Shown here piece by piece: positions 1 through 7,724 of a DNA stretch of 12,138 bases. Made by a program: the position numbers and the translations under genes. The first letter of the stretch is position 1, and every line of letters starts with the position of its first letter. This DNA comes from Phlegmacium glaucopus (taxonomy: Eukaryota > Basidiomycota > Agaricomycetes > Agaricales > Cortinariaceae). The stretch spans positions 101,393 through 113,530 of the forward strand of contig MU130245.1 in NCBI GenBank assembly GCA_015039465.1, written 5' to 3'. The notes under the pieces were generated by a model, which saw only the letters and a program-made list of their open reading frames with translations, was not told where the DNA came from and searched no databases.

Positions 1-122
1 CACTTTGACATTTTACAGATCTTTTTATTGTTCCTTCTTCTTTTCCATTGTTCTTTCTTCTCGCAGCTGTCCTCTCTTCATCATTCTTCCTTTGACAGCG
101 CGTACTTCTTTCTTTTTATTTG
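1..122 (+). repeat. Fragment of element X family (inverted copy of 4374-4495)
   Basis: This stretch matches the reverse complement of 4374-4495 closely over its whole length, with scattered substitutions and a few small indels. Shared landmarks are CACTTTGACA at the left, TTCTCGCAGCTGTCC in the middle and GACAGCGCGTAC followed by TATTTG at the right. Similarity stops abruptly after 122. The left edge is cut by the window. In the other copy the sequence continues to a TATA-like box about 25 bp past this point, which is missing here. It is therefore a truncated copy in opposite orientation, now abutting the Plavaka remnant. Confidence 0.8.
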
Positions 123-148
123 CTAAAGTAATTCTTTTTTTTTCTTTT

Positions 149-442
149 GAATTTCGTGAGAAGGTCTATTCTGCTGCTCTAGTTGAGTGGTTTGTTACAG
201 TTGGCGAAGCACCATGCGACTCAACAGGGATGTGGATGGTGAAACCAGAGTTTGACGAGGATGGTTTCTGAACCTCAGATGTTATTCACACTGACTGTAT
301 TTTACGGAGTGCACATTTAATTGGCGTATATGGAGTTCAGTTTGTTCCTCGGGGCTTTAAACACACAGACTCACTCACCACGTTTGAGGAGTTTTATGTT
401 AGCAAACATGCAGACCATCATATGAATGAGATTGTATATTAA
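149..442 (+). pseudogene. Plavaka-like DNA transposase, C-terminal remnant
   Basis: One reading frame from about 149 to the TAA at 440-442 encodes the conserved tail seen in Plavaka-type transposases of Agaricomycetes. It contains ALVEWFV, a TGMWMVKPEFDEDG block, an IHTD..LRSAHLIGVYG block and the ending FEEFYVSKHADHHMNEI. These proteins are cut-and-paste transposases of fungal DNA transposons; the family assignment is from memory of this conserved block. The frame is interrupted by TGA at 269-271, at a site where CGA (Arg) is plausible. Everything upstream, including the catalytic core, is absent and is replaced by the repeat fragment at 1-122. The 443-512 spacer downstream is A/T-rich with nothing recognisable. 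Confidence 0.65.
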
Positions 443-512
443 CAAATTACAATTACCACTTCATTGTAAAACTGAGTCAGATTTTAAAAAAAAGAGTTGG
501 AAATGGTCTTAT

Positions 513-616
513 TGTCGAATAACAAACCGTATGTAATCACAATTATGCATCTTTATTATTTTTCTCCTCCTATCTATTATTTATTCCGAGCCCCTCTTTA
601 CTATTTATATTCTGCC
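513..616 (+). repeat. Truncated 5' LTR of the copia element
   Basis: These 104 bp match 7039-7142 with a single difference (G versus A in CAAACC[G/A]TATG). The match stops dead at 616, where four CAAAG-like units and then gag coding sequence begin. The rest of the LTR, the primer-binding site and the gag start were therefore deleted. The near identity of the two copies suggests a fairly recent insertion compared with the amount of coding decay. Confidence 0.9.
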
Positions 617-1852
617 AAAGCAAAGCAAAGCAAAGCGATTGTAAAGCAACAAATCGTGAGCTCCATCCCAGACTCACTCTTCATGAAAATCCGTTCCAAG
701 GGGACAGCTTATGAAATTTGGACAGAATTATCCAAGAACTTCCAAAATAAGTCATGTATGGTCTCAGTGGATCTCAGAAGACGTATGCAGGAACAAAGGT
801 GTGCGGAAAAGGGTGACATAGTTGCCCATTTCACTACACTTAGAACCATGCGCGAGGACCTAGCATCAATGGGTCAATCCCTCACCAAAAACGACTTTTA
901 CGTGATAATTCTAGGGTCCTTACCTTCATCATACAATCCATACATTTCCGCTGTGAGCGCCACCTCGAGCGTCCTAGGAAAAACCTTATCAGCCGGCGAC
1001 CTTATGCTCACGATAACAGAAGAATACGAATGCCAAAATTTAAAGTCTAAAATCGGTAGGAAGGACGAGAACATCACCTTCTACTCCAACGATTCCGGGA
1101 AGGGTCGGAAAGGAGGTTCAGGTTCAAGCTCAAAGAAGAGCAGTATCGAATGTTTTAACTGTCACAAAAAAGGGCATTACGCGGCCGATTGTTGGGCACC
1201 AGGAGGTGGGAAGGAAGGGCAAGGTCCTAAGCAAAAAGGGAAGTCAAAGCAGAAACCTAAAGGAGGAGAGACCTCTGCTGGAGCAAAGGAAAAGTCAGAT
1301 GAAATTGAGGAAGCCTGGATGGTAACCTTAGATGACATTTCCGAAACCGAGGTTGAAGAAAGTATGCCATGCGATAATGATTTCGATGATTACTTGTTTG
1401 AATTGAATGAACCCTCGGATTCCAATGAAATAAATGACTCTGATCTGTATGACGACTTTTTCGAAGGCGACATGGAAGAGATATACGATATCGACTCACC
1501 AGACGCGGCCTATACGAGCTTCACCTCCACCCAACTCATGAAGCCTACCGAAATTGACTTGTATGATTCAGGCGCTACTCGTCATATGTCCGGATTCCAG
1601 CACAAGTTCATCAATTTCATCGAAACTGAGCCAGTACCTATCACTGCCGCCGATAGGAGAGTTTTTGAAGCCACTGGGAGAGGAGATATGTATATACACC
1701 TGCCCAACAGAGAGGTACAATCTCTTGTCCTCTTGAAGGATGTATTATACTCGCCGTCCATTGCAGTCACCCTCATATCGATAAGCCGCATCACGAATGC
1801 TGGATCTACAGTGGTGTTTACTGGAAACTTCTGCCGAATCTACAATAAATAA
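617..1852 (+). pseudogene. copia gag (UBN2) and protease, 5'-truncated, premature stop
   Basis: Gag builds the virus-like particle; the protease matures the polyprotein. The frame encodes a UBN2-type gag core (SSIPDSLFMKI, then AYEIWTELSKNF, then LGSLPSSYNPYI, about 650-1050). A zinc knuckle, C-FN-C-HKKG-H-YAAD-C (CX2CX4HX4C), lies at 1151-1192, followed by a Lys/Gly-rich and then a strongly acidic linker. The protease shows LYDSGATRHMS with the catalytic Asp codon at 1565-1567. The frame is open from an ATG at 497, but that start lies outside the element and reads through the LTR; the true N-terminus is deleted. TAA at 1850-1852 interrupts the protein, because homology continues in the same frame with a second stop, TGA, at 1895-1897. 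Confidence 0.85.
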
Positions 1853-2689
1853 AGGGAGAGAGTCGGTGAAATTAAAGTTAGAGGTGGACTTTACTGAGTA
1901 TTTGGAAATTCCGAAACAAATGCATACACCTCCAGCGCACATGAAGGACTATCTATTGATGAGCTCCATCGTCGCCTTGGCCATGTTTCACACGAAAGAG
2001 CTAAATTTCTGGTTAAGAAGGGACTTGTCGAAGGCATACAGCTAGACACGATTAGTGAAGCTACCGTCTGTGAAGCTTGTGAGTGGGCAAAAGGAGTTAG
2101 AAAAGCCATAGTAAAGGTCCGAGAGGAAGGAAGGAGTTCTGCGGTTGGAGATGAAATTCATTCCGATTTATGGGGACCGGCGCCTGTTGAATCTATCAGT
2201 CGAAAGAAATACTATGTCAGTTTTACGGACGACTACAGCAGGTACACCAATGTCTACTTCCTTCTCACCAAAGATGAAACCTTCAATTTCTACCAAATCT
2301 ATGAAGCCTGGTTATTCACCCAGTACAATTTTCACATCAAAAGCCTATGTTCTGATCAAGGAGGAGAATACCTAAGTGATGAGTTCTCAAACTACCTCAA
2401 GAAAGCCGGAACGATAAGGAAGCTTACCGTGCATGATACACCTGAACATAATGGTGTAGCGGAACACCTAAATCAAACAATCTTGGAGAAAGTCCAAGCC
2501 ATGCTTTATGATAGCGGTTTACCCAAATTCCTGTGGGCTGAAGCAACAGCGCACGCAGTTTACCTAAAGAATTGCACATGGACACACACCCTTGGAGACA
2601 CCACTCCTTATGAAATCCTGACAGGACGTAAACCAGACCTTTCAAATATGCATCCGTGGGGGTGTAAAGTTTGCGTTCATGACACTTAG
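1853..2689 (+). pseudogene. copia pre-integrase and integrase
   Basis: This continues the gag-protease frame after the TAA at 1850. The pre-integrase segment (RERVGEIKVRGGLY) is broken by TGA at 1895-1897. The HHCC zinc domain is visible: LHRRLGH with His codons at 1967 and 1982, and CEAC with Cys codons at 2069 and 2078. The catalytic triad is intact: Asp in HSDLWGP (2165), Asp in SDQGGEY (2354) and Glu in HNGVAEHLN (2462). The last two have 35 residues between them (DD35E). The enzyme would insert the cDNA into host chromosomes. The frame ends at TAG 2687-2689. An extra T at 2686/2687 is the simplest cause, since the homologous protein resumes at once in the next frame. Confidence 0.88.
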
Positions 2690-3938
2690 TGGGTCAAAAC
2701 TCGATGGGCGCTCCAAAATCGGAAGATGGATGGGCCTAGATGTTGAAACCCAAGAGGGCCATCGCATCTACTGGCCAGAGAGGCAGATAATCACTGTAGA
2801 AAGAAGTGTTAAATTCAACTTCGACGAGGACAATATAGTGGTCAAAATCTTACCACTCGAGGGGGAGGTTAAGAATATTGAGCTTCAGAATACCAAACCC
2901 AAAGACAAGATATCGTCTATCGTGGAAATTCCTGTTGAAGAACCAGTTGAAGAACCAAACGTCGAGTTGAATATTGAAGATGTTGAAATCCGAGAGGTTG
3001 AACCCATAGAACCTGTTGAAGGGAGAGGAAAGCATATCTGGAAGGAATCCGAATATGTGAGGATGTTGAGAGAAGGAGCCGGCGTGTCAGGTGAAAGACG
3101 AAGGGCCAATTTGTTACCTAAAGGGGTACAAATAGGTTCAGAGGTAGTAGCTGAGGTGGCAATCAAGGACTATGCAATGGCATCCGTTACACAAAGTTCC
3201 GAAGGCATAGAACTGACGTACGATGAAGCTCGTCGAGGCCCAGACTGGCCTAGATGGAAAGATGCGATTCAGAAGGAACTTGTTAATCTTCAACAATCTG
3301 GAACTTACAAACTGGTAGAACGTCCTCCGAATGCAAACATAGTTGATTGTCGATGGGTATTGCGCATCAAAAAGAATGCCGCAGGCAAAATCGAGAAGTA
3401 CAAAGCCCAACTAGTGGCCAAAGGTTTCACTCAGATTTACGGCATCGATTATTATGAGACATACGCACCTGTGGCAAAGCTAGCCTCCTTCCGTCTCCTC
3501 CTCGCAATCGCTGCTCGCAAGGGATGGCCTGTCGATACTTTTGACTTCGATTCAGCATATTTAAATAGCAAATTGGCCGAAAATGAAACTATTTACCTCG
3601 AACAACCAGTCGGTCACAAAACAAAGGACCGTCAACGATGGGTATGGAAGTTGTTGAAAACCTTGTATGGGTTGAAGCAGGGAGCAAAGAATTGGTACGA
3701 CGCATTGTGCCGAGCCTTGGACGACTTGGGATTCAAGAGGACAGAAGCGGATCATGGAGTCTTCTACAAAGAAATTGCTGAAGACATTATCATACTAGCA
3801 GTCCATGTCGACGACTGCATGGTAACCAGGAGCTCTGTGAAATTAATCAGTAATTTCAAGGTCGAAATTGACAAGAAATACAAGATTACCGACCTTGGAC
3901 CTGCCCACTGGCTCCTCGGCATCAAGATCACTCACTAT
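2688..3938 (+). pseudogene. copia integrase tail and reverse transcriptase, N-terminal part
   Basis: The frame entered after the frameshift at 2686/2687 starts with the integrase tail motif KLDGRSKIGRWMGLD followed by GHRIYWPE. An acidic Glu/Val/Pro-rich linker follows, then the copia reverse transcriptase (RVT_2 type). Motifs seen are WPRWKDAIQKEL, DCRWVLRIKKN, YAPVAKLASFR, DFDSAYLNS (catalytic Asp 3543), YGLKQGAKNWYD (from 3666) and VHVDDC with the two catalytic Asp codons at 3810 and 3813. HVDD replaces the more usual YVDD. The protein is still recognisable up to HWLLGIKIT (~3932) and then enters element X, where the frame runs to a meaningless stop at 3962. The missing next segment is found at 5315-5407. 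Confidence 0.88.
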
Positions 3939-4111
3939 AAATCGTTGTTTGTGTTGTTATAAAACACCAACCAGAGGGAACTGGACCAGACTTTAGGTCA
4001 GAATATCCCCCTGTGTTCGTTTAGGGAAGGTATAACCAGAGACTAGTAAGCACACTTGGTTAAGAGGGAGTAGAGGAGGATGAGGATGAATATGAAAGGT
4101 GACTGAGGGTG

Positions 4112-4246
4112 GACAGTTAAGGACTGAAAAAGCGAACTCAGAGGGGTTAAGGAAGAGGATGAGGAAGAATAAGAGGGAGTCTTCAGCAAGACTATAGTAA
4201 TTGACAGTGGGGATAGATTGACAGTTAAAGGCAGAAAAAGCGAACT
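4112..4246. repeat. Internal direct repeat in element X, 108-bp period
   Basis: A 27-bp sequence beginning GACAGTTAA and ending GAAAAAGCGAACT occurs at 4112-4138 and again at 4220-4246, with 24 of 27 bases identical. The flanking purine-rich GAGGATGAGGA(A/T)GAATA tracts are also repeated, at about 4076-4092 and 4156-4172. This indicates a local tandem duplication of roughly 108 bp. Confidence 0.75.
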
Positions 4247-4341
4247 TGAGGAAGGAATTCACTGGAATTCCACTGAGATGATGACTGTAGGGAAGTAAGA
4301 ATGGATTGAACTGAACTACCTATCCTGGTACAAAAGAGCAG

Positions 4342-4349
4342 TATTTATA
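4342..4349 (-). promoter_or_regulatory. TATA-like box of element X
   Basis: The minus strand reads GGGTATAAATACTG here, a good TATA-box match, and a roughly 390-bp stretch follows before the element's end. If element X is an LTR, this would be its U3 promoter. This is inference from motif and position only. Confidence 0.35.
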
Positions 4350-5295
4350 CCCTAAGGATGAGGCTATGTGAAACAAATAAAAAAAGAAAGGAGTACGCGC
4401 TGTCAGAAGAGGAATGAAGAAAGGACAGCTGCGAGAAGAAAAGAACAATGGAAAAGAAAAAGGAACAGTAAAAAAATCTGCAAAGTGTCAAAGTGCGAGA
4501 GAAAAGAAGAGAAGGCAGTGTACATAGTCCAATAGCAAAAATATATCAACTCCATAGGCGTGTGGTCATGTCAAAAATGTGAAAGGTCCTGAGTCAACAC
4601 TTGAAAGGCGCAGCCTTGTTCCCGAGAAAACACTACTTGCCCATGATCCCATGTCGCGCAGCCTTGATAACACTTGACACACTGCGAGAATAATCCTCTG
4701 CTGCTGATTCATCTGCAATTCCTGCTTAGTCGTGATCCTCCTGGACTTCCTAAATTGTCATAAAGAGGGTGGGAAGGCTTCAGGTACCGCGTGAATGATG
4801 GTTTTGGCAGTGAATGATAAGATAAGAGGTAGATGAGTGAGGATAGGGGACTGAGTGAGATCCAGGAGCGAGGGATGGCAAGATAGATGGCTGAGGGGAA
4901 GACTTGTGGGTCCATAGCCACAACAACAATGACAAAGCCTTGTACATAATGGGAGATGTAGTTGATGCGTCCATAAAGGGGCCGTTCTTGAAATGATGGA
5001 CCAAAGATACGATCAAACGCGAGCCGATGACCGATGCGAATAGTAGATTGATTGCTTTGCTGGATCACTAGCCAAGGAACGAACGGATGGTATATGCTTA
5101 GGAGCATGTCGATAGTGAAAACAATGGAGAGCATAGTGTGAGACATTGAGAGTATGATGAGCGATGGGGATGTTATCGTTGAACGAATGATTTTGTTGAC
5201 CAGGAACACGATTCAGGGCTGCTTCCAAAATGGGTAAGTGAATTTGAAGTCCGCTTATTTTCATGATGGCGACTTTTAAGCTTTCTTCTCACGCT

Positions 5296-5311
5296 ACCAA
5301 TCAGTATTGGT
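5296..5311. repeat. Small perfect inverted repeat near the edge of element X
   Basis: ACCAAT and ATTGGT flank a 4-base CAGT loop, close to the junction with the copia island. On the minus strand, TGGTAGCG follows directly, which resembles an initiator-tRNA-type primer-binding site. The significance is uncertain. Confidence 0.4.
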
Positions 5312-5314
5312 GCG

Positions 5315-5407
5315 CGATATCGCGATCTCACCAATAAAACCATATCCTTATCCCAACACGCGTATATCAAGTCAATAATCACGCGATTCAACTTCGATGA
5401 TCTCAAA
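5315..5407 (+). pseudogene. 31-codon island of copia reverse transcriptase between two insertions
   Basis: The frame with codons starting at 5315 encodes RYRDLTNKTISLSQ followed by HAYIKSIITRFNFDDLK. This is the connection between LLGIKI and the KPSSxPxDP block in copia reverse transcriptases (consensus R..TISLSQ..YI..I..RFN..D.KP). It belongs directly after ~3932 and directly before the CCG at 6295. The first two or three codons may be part of the X junction. The island is strong evidence that the flanking blocks are two separate insertions rather than one. Confidence 0.88.
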
Positions 5408-5536
5408 CATCAGGAAAAATGACTTGTGCCCTAGGCTGTCCTGAAATGTCCTGGGGTGCCCCAGGCAGCTCAGGGCGCTCAGGTCAAGAGGTCGCCCTGG
5501 GGTGCAAGTTACCTATGTATGAAAAGTCTTAGGCTG

Positions 5537-5631
5537 TCCTGGGGCAACCTGGGGCAACCTGAGGCAACCTGAGAGCAACCTGAGGCAACCTGAGAGCATC
5601 CTGAGGCAACCTGAGAGCATCCTGAGGCAGC
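5537..5631. repeat. Tandem 10/11-bp repeat (GGCAACCTGA / GAGCATCCTGA)
   Basis: About nine units follow each other without gaps. 10-bp GGCAACCTGA units alternate with 11-bp GAGCAACCTGA or GAGCATCCTGA units in the second half, giving a 21-bp higher-order period. Related CCTGGGG and GTCCTGAG motifs lie at 5440-5500 and 6170-6235. These are subterminal repeats of the 885-bp DNA element, possibly transposase-binding sites. Confidence 0.85.
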
Positions 5632-5701
5632 CTTAGTCCCTTTGGATCTGATGCTAGAAAACATATATAAACCAGATATTTGAGTGGTCTCACACAACAG
5701 A

Positions 5702-5720
5702 ATAATAATAATAATAATAA
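5702..5720. repeat. (AAT)n microsatellite
   Basis: A run of about six AAT units sits in the A/T-rich centre of the 885-bp element, followed by further AATAATAAA sequence to about 5780. Confidence 0.85.
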
Positions 5721-6292
5721 AATTATATTCAATTATTCTAAACATCATATATAGTACTAGTAATAAAATAATAATAAAATAGTGATACATAAATATACTA
5801 GTATAATACTGGGGAAGTAGGAAATAAGAAAACAAAATTGTGGGTGGTTTATATATCTTTTGGATGGCGCACAGACCATTGGTCACATGATCACAGATAA
5901 GCATGATTTCAAGCATATGGTGCTGGGTCAGGGTAGATTACATAAATTCCAAAAAAGGAATTTTTTTAAAGATGGTAGAGAATTGTTTTAGGACCCTGAA
6001 TATGTTTAAATTATATTAATAGCAGCTCTCCTTATTGAGAAAACTGCAAAATACTTTTTTGGACGCAGCGGTTAAAGATTTTCTAGCAAAATTCATAAAT
6101 TCTAAGGGACTCCCAGGGCCTCCTGATGTGATTTGGTCCAGATGGTCAATGCACCAGGATACACTAAAGGTGTCCTGAGAAAATGAGTGACACTCAAAAT
6201 TTTACCTGTGCTGCTCTAGGATGTCCTGAGTAGTGATGTGATACTAACAAATTACCCAAGGCTACCTAGGGCCAAAATCATTTTTCCTGATG

Positions 6293-7031
6293 AACCGTCG
6301 TCAATCCCCATAGATCCCTCAGCACCACTGTCAAAGTCACAAAGCCCCAGTAAAATCGAAGACATTATCAAAATGAAAAATGTGCCTTATCGTGAAGCCG
6401 TTGGTTCATTAATGTATGCAGCTATGGGTACGAGACCCGATATAGCGTTTGCGACATCGACAGTAGCCCAATTTGCAGACAATCCAGGTTGGATCCATTG
6501 GGAGGCCGTGAAGCGAATATTTCGTTACTTATTGGGAACTAAGAAGCTAGAGTTGATGTATGGTGGAGAGACGAGAGGACTAGTGGGGTATGTTGATGCT
6601 GATGGCGCGTCGCAGGGGCACAGAAGGGCGATATCAGGCTATGTCTTTATGGTGGGTGGAGGAGCTGTATCATGGTCATCGAAGAAGCAAGAATTAGTAA
6701 CACTGTCAACTACGGAAGCCAAATACGTCGCAGCAACCCACGCCGCAAAATAAGCAGTGTGGCTTCGATGACTCATTGCCGAATTATTCGGATCGGTCGA
6801 AACACCAACGACTTTGTTCAGTGACAGAAAATCAGCGATCACCCTAGCTCAGGATGGCCATTACCATGCACGAACAAAACACATCGACATCTGTTACCAT
6901 TTCATTCGCTACATTATTGAGGCCGGAACGATCAAACTCATTTATTGTCCTACAAACGACATGACGGCCGATACTTACCATCAGCAAAGGCAAAGCATTT
7001 TGCTAATGCACTCGGATTGTCTACGGTTTGA
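6293..7031 (+). pseudogene. copia reverse transcriptase end and RNase H
   Basis: The frame resumes right after the DNA element with PSSIPIDPSAPLSK, then YREAVGSLMYAAMGTRPDIAFA, the normal copia connection to RNase H. RNase H removes the RNA template during cDNA synthesis. Its acidic residues are present: Asp in GYVDAD (6595), Glu in TTEAKY (6715) and Asp in FSDRKSA (6823). Two stops interrupt it: TAA at 6751-6753, where the family has Glu in AxKEAxWLR, and TGA at 6769-6771, where WLRRLI is expected. A small deletion near 6976 removes the expected TKAL residues and shifts the frame. The terminal PSAKAKHFANALGLSTV then ends at the true stop, TGA 7029-7031. Confidence 0.88.
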
Positions 7032-7038
7032 GGGGGAG
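7029..7038 (+). promoter_or_regulatory. Polypurine tract of the copia element
   Basis: The purine run GAGGGGGAG lies immediately before the TGT that opens the 3' LTR and overlaps the pol stop codon. In LTR retrotransposons this tract primes plus-strand DNA synthesis. Position and composition are textbook. Confidence 0.85.
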
Positions 7039-7387
7039 TGTCGAATAACAAACCATATGTAATCACAATTATGCATCTTTATTATTTTTCTCCTCCTATC
7101 TATTATTTATTCCGAGCCCCTCTTTACTATTTATATTCTGCCTTGTATGACCGTCGTACAAACCCATCACTCTCCAGGAATGGAGAAGTTCTTACTTATA
7201 TTGTTTACTCATTGTAGTCGTACCTCAGTCTATCTTTTCGAGACTGAGGTCAGTATCTTTCCTTTTTTACTTTACCACAAAGACTCATAAAGTAGTAGCT
7301 TTATCTGTTCTATAGGTATAGCTAACAATAACAAAGTCTATCTTTTCGAGACTGAGCTTTATCTGTTCTATAATCATTACATAACAG
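7039..7387 (+). repeat. 3' LTR of the copia element (right end approximate)
   Basis: It starts TGTCGAATAAC directly after the polypurine tract; its first 104 bp match the truncated 5' LTR. A TATA-like TTTATATT lies near 7130. The rest cannot be checked against the 5' copy. Inside it, ACCTCAGTCT and AGACTGAGGT (7222-7231, 7241-7250) form a 10-bp stem with a 9-base loop. Candidate right ends are 7334 or 7387, both after an A-rich ...ACA. A third is 7194, which would give a 5-bp CTTAT target duplication but an LTR lacking the usual CA end. Confidence 0.7.
7227..7372. repeat. Partial tandem duplication inside or next to the copia 3' LTR
   Basis: A 22-bp block starting AGTCTATC and ending GACTGAG occurs identically at 7227-7248 and 7335-7356. 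A 17-bp block, GCTTTATCTGTTCTATA, occurs at 7299-7315 and 7356-7372. In the first copy about 50 bp separate the two blocks; in the second they are fused. The second copy is thus a shortened duplicate at 108 bp distance. Confidence 0.9.
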
Positions 7388-7588
7388 CGTTGATAGGAGG
7401 ATCAAAAAGTTATCGTTGAAGTTCACACTCAGTCACCAACAGTCTAGTTTCTCGCTGGTTCTGTGTACTTGGATGGGCTTAAATTAAATGCTATACAATC
7501 ACTTCTACTAGTCTACGCGAAAATGCCTTAGACTAAGAAAGGATAGGATTTTATCCGTCTTTGGTTGGTCTTTAGACGTACTTGACTG
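7388..7588. other. Spacer between the copia 3' LTR and the 1.37-kb DNA element
   Basis: About 200 bp of A/T-leaning sequence without a recognisable gene, repeat or RNA. It may be host flank, or may belong to the LTR-like region downstream that the DNA element has split. Confidence 0.5.
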
Positions 7589-7611
7589 TGTGTGATGGGG
7601 CACTGGAAAAT

Positions 7612-7724
7612 CTGCAAGTCATTTGCGACTTGCATGCGAGCAATTTGCGAGTACTTGAGAGTAATTTGAGTGACTTGCGAGTATTTGAGAGTGACTTGCG
7701 AGTACTTTGCGAATGACTTGCGAG
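7612..7724. repeat. Left subterminal TTGCGAG repeat cluster
   Basis: At least six TTGCGA motifs occur in about 110 bp, mostly as GACTTGCGAGTA or close variants such as TTTGCGAG and TTGAGAGT. They are spaced irregularly and all in plus orientation. They start within the left inverted repeat of the 1374-bp element. Confidence 0.8.

Larger units (their letters stand above)
3940..5314 (-). mobile_element. Element X: unclassified, retroelement-like insertion in copia reverse transcriptase
   Basis: This block separates two adjacent parts of the copia reverse transcriptase, so it is an insertion. Part of it (4374-4495) recurs inverted at 1-122, so it is a repeated sequence. Read on the minus strand it has a TATA-like box (4342-4349) followed by ~390 bp ending in TATAACAACACAAACA. 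That resembles the R-U5 end of an LTR, so it may be a solo LTR or a short LTR element. Boundaries are approximate. A candidate imperfect duplication is ATCGT (3941-3945) versus ATCGC (5319-5323); another is ACTAT versus GATAT. Several minus-strand reading frames (the longest 166 codons, 4709-5209) match nothing I recognise. A helicase, transposase or reverse transcriptase motif was not found. Confidence 0.6.
5408..6292. mobile_element. Non-autonomous TIR DNA transposon (885 bp) inside copia
   Basis: The ends are inverted repeats of 28 bp, 5408-5435 and 6265-6292, starting CATCAGGAAAAATGA and ending GCCCTAGG, with 25 of 28 bases identical. Removing 5408-6292 plus one of the two flanking AA dinucleotides (5406-5407, 6293-6294) joins CTC AAA to CCG TCG. 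That restores the copia peptide DLK-PSSIPIDPS in frame. An equivalent reading is a 3-bp AAC duplication. The element carries CCTGAG/CCTGGGG subterminal repeats near both ends and an A/T-rich centre with no credible coding region, so it must depend on a transposase elsewhere. A 2-3 bp duplication plus repeated subterminal motifs resembles CACTA/EnSpm-type elements, but the terminus CATCAGG is not the canonical CACTA. Confidence 0.85.
513..7387 (+). mobile_element. Ty1/copia LTR retrotransposon, decayed and carrying two nested insertions
   Basis: The element is bounded by a 104-bp repeat, 513-616 versus 7039-7142, differing at one base and starting TGTCGAATAAC in both. Between them lie, in copia order, gag, zinc knuckle, protease, integrase, reverse transcriptase and RNase H, then a polypurine tract touching the 3' LTR. 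Integrase before reverse transcriptase is the copia (not gypsy) order. Without the two insertions (~3940-5314 and 5408-6292) about 4.6 kb of copia remains. Defects include loss of most of the 5' LTR, primer site and gag start, four in-frame stops, two frameshifts and the two insertions. The right end is uncertain: 7387 follows a TAACA-type end, but a CTTAT at 7195-7199 matches the CTTAT before the 5' LTR (508-512). Confidence 0.9.

Noticed and set aside
5..271. 88-codon frame starting at 5 taken as one protein
   Set aside because: Its first ~45 codons translate the element X repeat fragment; only the part after about 149 is Plavaka-like.
3933..3945. CACTA-type left terminus (CACTATAAATCG) for element X
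   Set aside because: No matching TAGTG terminus exists at the right edge near 5300-5320.
4709..5264. Minus-strand frames of 166, 83 and 78 codons in element X
   Set aside because: They overlap one another in different frames and none matches a gag, pol or transposase motif. They may be remnants, but no gene can be supported.
5509..5916. 135-codon minus-strand frame with a repeated Gly-Cys-Ser-Gln-Val-Ala-Ser peptide
   Set aside because: The peptide repeat is only the translation of the 10/11-bp DNA repeat inside the TIR element; the rest is low-complexity A/T sequence.
5411..6289. hAT-type reading of the 885-bp element (CAGG...CCTG with 8-bp duplication)
   Set aside because: The 8-bp flanks TCAAACAT and ATGAACCG do not match, whereas the CATCAGG...CCTGATG reading with AA/AAC duplication restores the copia frame exactly.
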